Source of the DNA: Nigrospora sphaerica
Lineage: Eukaryota > Ascomycota > Sordariomycetes > Amphisphaeriales > Apiosporaceae
Length of the DNA stretch: 64,000 nucleotides
Direction: 5' to 3'
Assembly: GCA_018287875.1 (NCBI GenBank)
Contig: JAGVVL010000022.1
Span: 1,984,001 to 2,048,000 of the forward strand
The notes below the pieces were generated by a model, which saw only the letters and a list, made by a program, of their open reading frames with translations, was not told the DNA's origin and made no database searches. Both the position numbers and the translations under genes were made by a program. Each line of letters opens with the position of its first letter. Position 1 is the stretch's first letter. Shown one piece after another: positions 57,807 to 64,000 of the stretch.

Positions 57807-60800
57807 ATGGATCACCTACGAGTTGACCATGGCCATTTTCAGGTCCCCGGGATGCACCCCCCGCCCATGGCGAACCAGCCGCCTCCCATCTTCGGCACCT
57901 ACTTGCACGACGGCCTGCCCGTCCTCCCCCCCGACCTGCACATGGGCTTCGACCCCTCGGCCCTGCTGGGGGACGACAACGACGCGAAGCGCAGGAGGAT
58001 AGCAAGGGTGAGCGCCCATGCTTGCGCCAGGCACGGCTCCGCGCGGCTGACTGGAATGGTGAACAGGCTTGCGACATGTGCCGCAAGAAAAAGATCAAGT
58101 GCGACGGGAAACTCCCCGCCTGTACCCACTGCATCAACTACAAGACCGAATGCGTTTTCACCCAGGTCGAGAAGAAGAGGAGTCCGCCGAAAGGGTGAGA
58201 GTCGTCCCCTTCCCCGGCGATCCCGCCCGCCGCCCGCCGTCACGCACTGACCCGTTTCGCCCTACAGTGCCAAGTACATTGAAGGCCTCGAGAACCGCCT
58301 GGGGCGCATGGAGAGTCTTCTAAGGTTATCTGGTGAGCGCCGCCTTTCTCGCCGTGTGCGAAGACCCCTGGCCGCTGCCAGCCCTGGTGCTGGGTGGGCG
58401 CGCACGTCTTGTGGCCGCTGCTGACAAATCCCCAGGCCTGTTGGGCGAGGACGACGAGTCGACCGACCTGGCCACCCTGGAGAAGCGCCTGGCCGAGAAG
58501 GTCCAGCAGCAGCAGCAATCGAGGCAAGCTTCCCAGGCCGCGGCGTCGAACCCCACCTCGCCGTCGCTGGCGGCGTCGGCGCTCAACGACGGCGCCATGA
58601 CACCACAGAGCTCGCTGACCTCGCCCGAGCCGGCGAAAGACGACGACAAGAGGAGGCCTTCGGTGGCGCCGTCAGAGAGGGAAAGGGCGCGAGAGAAGGA
58701 TCAGGAAAAGGGGAAGAAGGCGGATGAGGTAGAGGCCCTGTCGGAACTCATGTGCTCCCTAGTGACCAACCAATCGGGTGAGACAAGATATATCGGTAAG
58801 GATGCCCCCTCCTCCCCGCGTGCCACACCGCGGTGGTGTGTGCTGACATGGCCCAGGTTCCTCATCGGGCTTCTCCATCTTCTCGCCCAAAGGCATACAG
58901 TGGGTCAACGAAAAGACGGGCGACAACTCGTTCTCCGAGATGATCTCGGAGGTGTCGATTGATGACCACAAATGGAACCACTGGAAGCCAGAGATCTTTG
59001 GCGACCTGTTCCACCGCCGCGTTTTCCGCCCGCTGCCGCCCAAGCCGGAAGCCATGTCGCTGCTGAAGGACTACTTTGAGAACTTTAACTGCATGTTTCC
59101 CCTATTCCACCAGCCGACCTTCATGCACCTCGTCGAAAAGCAGTATTCCGATGAGCCGTACGACGGCTCTGGGTGGTGGGCTAGTCTCAACGTCGCCCTG
59201 GCGACGGCGCACCGGCTCCGTGTGATGAGCAAGCTGGTACCCGAGGAAGAGGACGAAAACGCGTGGGCCTACATGAAGAACGCCATGGCCGTCTTCCCGG
59301 AGCTGACGATGCGCAACGCGGATCTCCTCAGTGTTCAGGCCTTGCTCGGCATGGCTCTTTTCATGCAGGGCACGCCCAACCCCCAGCCGTCGTTCCTGCT
59401 CATCGCCGCCGCCATCCGGCTGTCCCACAGCATCGGTCTGCACAAGCGCGGCAGCGGCTTCAACCTGAACCCGGTCGAAATTGAGCAGAGAAAGCGTGTG
59501 TTCTGGATCGGCTACATGCTGGACAAGGAGCTGTGCCTGCGGTCCGGCCGGCCGCCGGCCATGGACGACGACGACATGAACGTCGAGCTTCCGGATGCCG
59601 ACCCGGACGACAACATCGGCAACATTCCCCTAGCCGATGGAAAGGGCAAAATGAACCTGTTCCGCGTCATGTGCGAGCTTACCACTGTCGAGAGCCGCGT
59701 GTACAAGCGGCTGTACTCGGTCAAGGCTACCAAGCTCTCGGAAGGCGGGCTCCTGCAGACCATTGGCGAGCTCGACAAGGAGCTCGAGGACTGGAAGGAC
59801 AACATCCCCATCGACTTCCGTCCCGAGCACGAGATTAAGGCATCCCACACGCCGCTGATGTTGCACGTGGTCATGCTGCACTTTTCCTACTATAACTGCC
59901 TGACCACGATCCATCGCATGTCGGTCCACCGCGGATACTGGACGAACCGCCTGTCCAACTACGCCATTCAGGGCTTGAACACAAAGCCCCTGAACCCGAG
60001 GGTGTTTTCTTCTGCCGCCTTGTGCGCCTCGGCCGCCCGGGCCAGCATCTCGCTGCTGAAGTACATTCCACAAGGCGACTGTCAAGTTGTCTGGTAAGTG
60101 ACACGTACCGCCTGCCGTGCGACTAGTACCTAACCCCGATTTTAGGCTCACGCTGTATTTCCCCGTGTCGGCCCTCGTCACACTGTTCGGCAACATCCTA
60201 CAAAACCCCTTGGACCCCCGCGCGCGGTCGGACGCCAAGCTGATGAATATGGTGGTGACTTTCCTGTCCACCCTTGGTCAGGAGGCCGAGACGGGCGGTG
60301 TCCACCGAATGCTGGGTGTATGCTCGGAGTTTGAACGCATCGCCAAGATTGTCATTGACAAGACGGAGAAGGAGGCTCCGGCGAGGCGCAAGAGGAAGAG
60401 CCACGACCACCGGGTCCCCGGTCCGGCACAGTCGGCGGCATCACGCCCCGGCTCGGCGCATGCCACGCCGAAACCTCAGTACGGCCCGGGGGCCTATCCT
60501 TCGCCCGGCGCGCCGTCGAATGGAAACGCCTACAGCCCCATGAACACGGCTGGCTCGGCGAACGGTCAGGCGACACGCGATAGCCAGGGCAGCTGGCCGC
60601 AGGATCACCCGAGCGCCGGACCCATCTACGACACGCCGAACATGGAAAATTTTGCCGACCTGACAGGCTTTGGTCAACCAGTCCCGTCGCCGCCCATGCC
60701 GAATGCCAACGTCAACGGCTTCCAGCCGCTTTTGCCGCAGGACTTATGGCAGATGCCTATGGCGCTAGACTGGGAATGGGCCGAGCTAAGCGGCGGTGTC

Positions 60801-60845
60801 TATCCTGGCTTCGAGAGCCACGGTATCGGCCAGGCGCCTCGGTAA
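57807..60845 (+). CDS. Zn2Cys6 transcription factor with fungal_trans domain, 896 aa
   Basis: Six exons: 57807-58007, 58067-58194, 58268-58332, 58436-58795, 58857-60093 and 60146-60845. All joins are in phase with GT/AG borders. The Zn2Cys6 cluster has Cys at 69, 72, 79, 86, 89 and 96 (spacing 2-6-6-2-6). It is preceded by KRRRIAR and followed by a dimerisation-type coiled coil ([19 protein letters not shown]). A charged linker leads to the middle-homology region: [55 protein letters not shown] Pro/Asn/Gly-rich acidic C-terminus may be the activation region. It closely resembles a widely conserved group of filamentous-ascomycete regulators, but I cannot name the exact orthologue or its targets. 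Confidence 0.9.
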
Positions 60846-62167
60846 CAGTAGGCGCAGCCTGTTGCCCCGTGTGGGCCTACTTTCGGGTCGCTTGCGAACT
60901 TTTTAACCGCTTTTGTCGTTCTCAAGTGCCGGCACAGACAAAACCGGGGCGACCCGCGGTCCTGGCTGGCCGGCGCCAAGCTGGGAAACAGTAGAGATGG
61001 TATTGTTGTCGTCCTTGTTCGAGGTGCCCTTGGGTATGATTCACGAAGAGCGGAAAGCATTGCGAATTCATAGCATTTTTTGGATTCCGTACGACTCGAT
61101 CTCACGGCCGTCTACAAGGGGGGTTGGGGAAGGTGGGAGGAAAGAAAGAGGCGAAGGAAAGAAAAGGCGGCGTCTTTATTTGGTGCTTCGTCCCAGCACA
61201 TCTTGGGGAGTCTCTAGCTTTGTGGGTTTTCGTTTTTTACACTTCTTCTTTCCCGTGGGCATTTTAGGTTGCGTCCCGTACCCGGGTGGACGAGGGCCGA
61301 AGGGTGGCTATGGCGGCCTCCGCGAGTAGGCGATGGGGCAGACTTTTCTTGGGCCCTCGTCAACTTTCTTCTTTTTCTTCTGGGCCGAACCGATCAGGGT
61401 GTGCCGCTTTGGTGCGGCTTGGGAGGTCCCCCCTCCCTTTCCCGGACCCGCCACGAAACAAAGTTGAACGGGCCATCCCCCCTTTCTCGCCGGTGCGGCG
61501 GCCATGTTTGTGGCCAAGTGTGTAATGAATGTAAGGGAAGAGTGCATATCGATGTTGCAAGCTGCACCCACTCACATCCTCTTTTCTTTTCCCCCTCTTT
61601 GTCTTCTTTCTCTCCTCGACTTGTGGGATTGGGTCACATCTGGGCCGGCCGGACGGAAAATCGAGGTATTCCATACAAGACGGGAACCTGGGGGACGGGG
61701 ACGGGACATTTGCATATCACGAGGTGGCCCGGTAGAAAGGCGAGGACGCAATGGCATCGGTTTTGCCGCATGGTGCATGTCCGTGTTTTGCGTGCTGTGT
61801 GATTCTTGGGCCAGCTCGGCTCGTATTCCCAACAGGCAACGTGCCGGGTGCGAATTCGAAGCGTGGGTCGGACCTAATAACAAGTCCTCTCGGGTACCCT
61901 CGACCAACCCCCCCCCCCCCCCTCCAAGACAGGTAGTCTTGCGTCCCTTCTTCGAGGATGGCTTTAGTACTAGCCGCGCCTCTGACGGTGGCACCGCTCA
62001 GATAATAACAATGTCACCCATCTGCAACCCCAGGGCCTGGTTGGTTCAAGCCTGTCTATGCATTATTCGCAGCTCCTCCAATTTCTCTACGCTAACCCCC
62101 GTCGTACGTGGCTCGCCGGATAACGACGAGCTGGCCACGCCACGCCGGGTTATCTTCCCGAAACCCC
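60846..62167. other. Gene-free convergent spacer of 1.3 kb
   Basis: The 3' flanks of the Zn2Cys6 regulator and the BOR1-type transporter. It includes a 15-nt C homopolymer (61908-61922) and CT-rich stretches; no gene is visible. Confidence 0.5.
61908..61922 (+). repeat. C homopolymer, 15 nt
   Basis: Fifteen consecutive C bases within a C-rich stretch; the length is uncertain in any assembly. Confidence 0.8.
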
Positions 62168-64000
62168 TCAAGTCTCCTTTGCGCCCTTCTGTCCGCGTCT
62201 GCTCATGCCGCTCCCGCCTTGCACATTATCCGTCGCCTCGGGGGGGCCCTTGGGGCCCGACAGCAATCCGCCGGCCAGGCCCCTCGATTCGCCCATTTCG
62301 GCCAGGTCCGCATCGCTCTTCCGGGCCAAGGCCGAGCCGTGGGGCCCCGTGGAGCTCGTCGTGTCGGTCCCGGCGCCGTCGTCGCCCGTCCACACGCCCT
62401 CCTTCGTGACCGCATCCACGCCGCCAAAACTGCCGCCAATGCCCTCCATGGTGAAGGGGCTGGCCGTCGGTTCGTCGAGAAGAGAGAGCTCGTGGGGCGT
62501 AAACAGGCGGGGCAAAAGGAGGGCCCTCACGGGGATGAGGGCCAGGATGACGACGGGGAAGCCGACGGCCGCCACCGTCTGCGTTATTGCAAACGTAGCG
62601 CCGAAGCCGAACAACTCGAGCCCGACGAAGGCCCAGATGGCGCCGCGCCGGGGTATCTGCTGCAACGGGTGGCTTTTGCTGGTCAGGGCGCGGTCTCTCA
62701 GCAAGAAGAGCAGCTTGGCGGTGATACCGTTGGCCTCGAGCGCCTGGTAGCCCATGATGAAGAACAGACCGGCAAGCACCGCCTGAGGAATCAGGTGCAG
62801 GACGACGAGCAACGGGCCCGACATGGTGCCCAGGGTCAGGAGGCCTTGGGCAAAGTTGGAGACGCGCTGCTCCACGACATGCGTGCGCTTGTACGTATAG
62901 TGACCCTTGGTTTCACTATTCTCGTCTGCGTCGACCTCGACTTTGGTCACGCAGAGAGACTCGGTATGGAAGGGGGCTTGTGGGATCAGGCCGTTGGGAA
63001 AGGGGAGGCCCAAGAGCCCCGCTACGCCGGTTGTGAGGCCCAGGAGGAATATGTCCCAGTGGAAACCAGCCGGCTTGCGAAGAGGGAACTCGGTGCCCTG
63101 GGCAATAAGAGACGAGACTGTCGAGGCCGAGTTAGTTTGGCCGGCGAAGATAACAACCAATTACAGGGCTGGCTCACCATTGTGATCGAAATAAAACAGG
63201 ATAGTTAACAGAACAGCAAAAGGAATGGCGATGAAGATGTCGGCCACACCAATGTCCCAGAAGTGGATGAACCACCCCCGATCGGCCGTTGGGAAGAAGG
63301 GCGCGCTCGTGGGCAGCTTCTCGAGGTCAATCGCCCTCATGCGGCCGAGATGCACAAAGCCCGTGAAGAAGATGACGGTCAGAGGGGTCCCGTAATCTTT
63401 CAGAAATATGCGCACGGGATGCCGGAACAAGGCACTGCCGCCAAGCTCGCCACACGCGTAGGCAATCATGAAGACCAGCAATGCTACCATGACCGACAGG
63501 TAGAAGGGCGCTTCGTTACCGAAGCGTTCCAGGACCTGTATGCCCTTTTGTAGGTAGATAAAGGCAACGTAAAAGCCAAAGATGTCGCAGGGGAACCGCG
63601 TCACGTATCGTAGCCAGTTACACGAGTTCGTGATGGCAAGAATCCAGTGGAACACGAGCGACCACAGGCCAATCCAACACATGAAGGCCAGATAGTTGGT
63701 CCCCGTGGGCATCATGATATCGTACACGGTGCTGTGGTAGGGTAAGGAAAGAGCTGTGAGGTTCGGGGCTAGGATGCTTACTAGTTGAAGACAGTAATGG
63801 GTCCCGTGACACCTACGATGACCAGCGGTTGGCAGGACAGGATGGCGAAGACGACAGCACCGAGGACAGAGGCGAGGAGCACCTCGTTGACTCCGTACTG
63901 CATGCCGGTCTTGGTGAACATGTCAAGCGAAAAGGCGAGCGCGGGCATGATACTGCGCCAGGTCAGAATGCATGTCACCACGTGCGCCACGACAGAGCAG
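62168..64000 (-). CDS. BOR1: BOR1-type bicarbonate/borate transporter (SLC4-like), 3' part
   Basis: The 5' end lies beyond the right edge. Visible exons: 63782-63952, 63178-63731 and 62168-63117. The bases 63953-64000 appear to be intron (CTGAC branch, GCGCAG acceptor). The introns of 50 and 60 nt are in phase. The protein is a polytopic membrane transporter. Conserved SLC4/BOR segments are PALAFSLDMF, YGVNEVLLASVLGAVVF, QPLVIVGVTGPITVFNYTVYDI, SLIAQGTEFPLRKPAGFHWD, VEQRVSNFAQGLL and MGYQALEANGI. Yeast Bor1 exports borate at the plasma membrane; plant homologues do the same. The hydrophilic C-terminal tail of about 90 residues is Gly/Ser-rich and cytosolic. Substrate is inferred from the family. 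Confidence 0.93.

Noticed and set aside
62108..63208. 366-residue plus-strand frame
   Set aside because: It is antisense to the conserved BOR1-type exons; its Arg/Gly-rich composition is that of a shadow frame.

Overview
The window is nuclear DNA of a GC-rich filamentous ascomycete (Pezizomycotina), most likely a Sordariomycete. The evidence is short spliceosomal introns (about 50-130 nt, rarely up to 380) with GTAAGT-like donors and CTRAC-type branch sites, two Zn2Cys6 'fungal_trans' regulators, a CTF1/FarB-type fatty-acid regulator, a Pga2/Loc1/Mhf1 gene set, and one short AT-rich island with a repeat-induced-point-mutation (RIP)-like dinucleotide bias. The species cannot be named from the sequence alone.

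Fourteen protein genes are supported; twelve are complete, and their exon joins were checked for phase. In order: the 3' end of a cutinase/acetylxylan-esterase-like CE5 enzyme (+); a 942-residue GAS2-domain cytoskeletal protein (-); a CTF1-beta/FarB-like Zn2Cys6 regulator in four exons (-); a 129-residue Lys/Glu-rich protein (-); an NAD(P)-malic enzyme (+); a 998-residue protein with three C-terminal C4 modules (-); PGA2 (-) divergent from MHF1/CENP-S (+); a MARVEL-type four-helix membrane protein (+); HIS3 (-) divergent from LOC1 (+); a Ser/Thr-rich single-pass membrane protein (+); a second Zn2Cys6 regulator in six exons (+); and the 3' part of a BOR1-type anion transporter (-) that runs off the right edge.

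Gene density is low. Gene bodies cover a little over one third of the window, with long gene-free tracts at 3.8-9.8, 13.3-21.1, 21.7-27.1, 34.3-40.3 and 53.2-57.8 kb. These tracts hold microsatellites, purine and pyrimidine tracts, a G-quadruplex motif, inverted repeats and scattered AGGTAGGTA/TACCTACCT motifs, but no convincing coding capacity. No tRNA, rRNA, CRISPR array or intact transposon was found.

The genes do not form a pathway cluster. They are mostly housekeeping genes (histidine synthesis, malate metabolism, ribosome assembly, ER trafficking, centromere/DNA repair, ion transport) plus regulators. The least explained objects are the triple C4-module protein, a possible Kar9-like/GAS2 architecture, and the His-rich single-pass membrane protein without a visible signal peptide.
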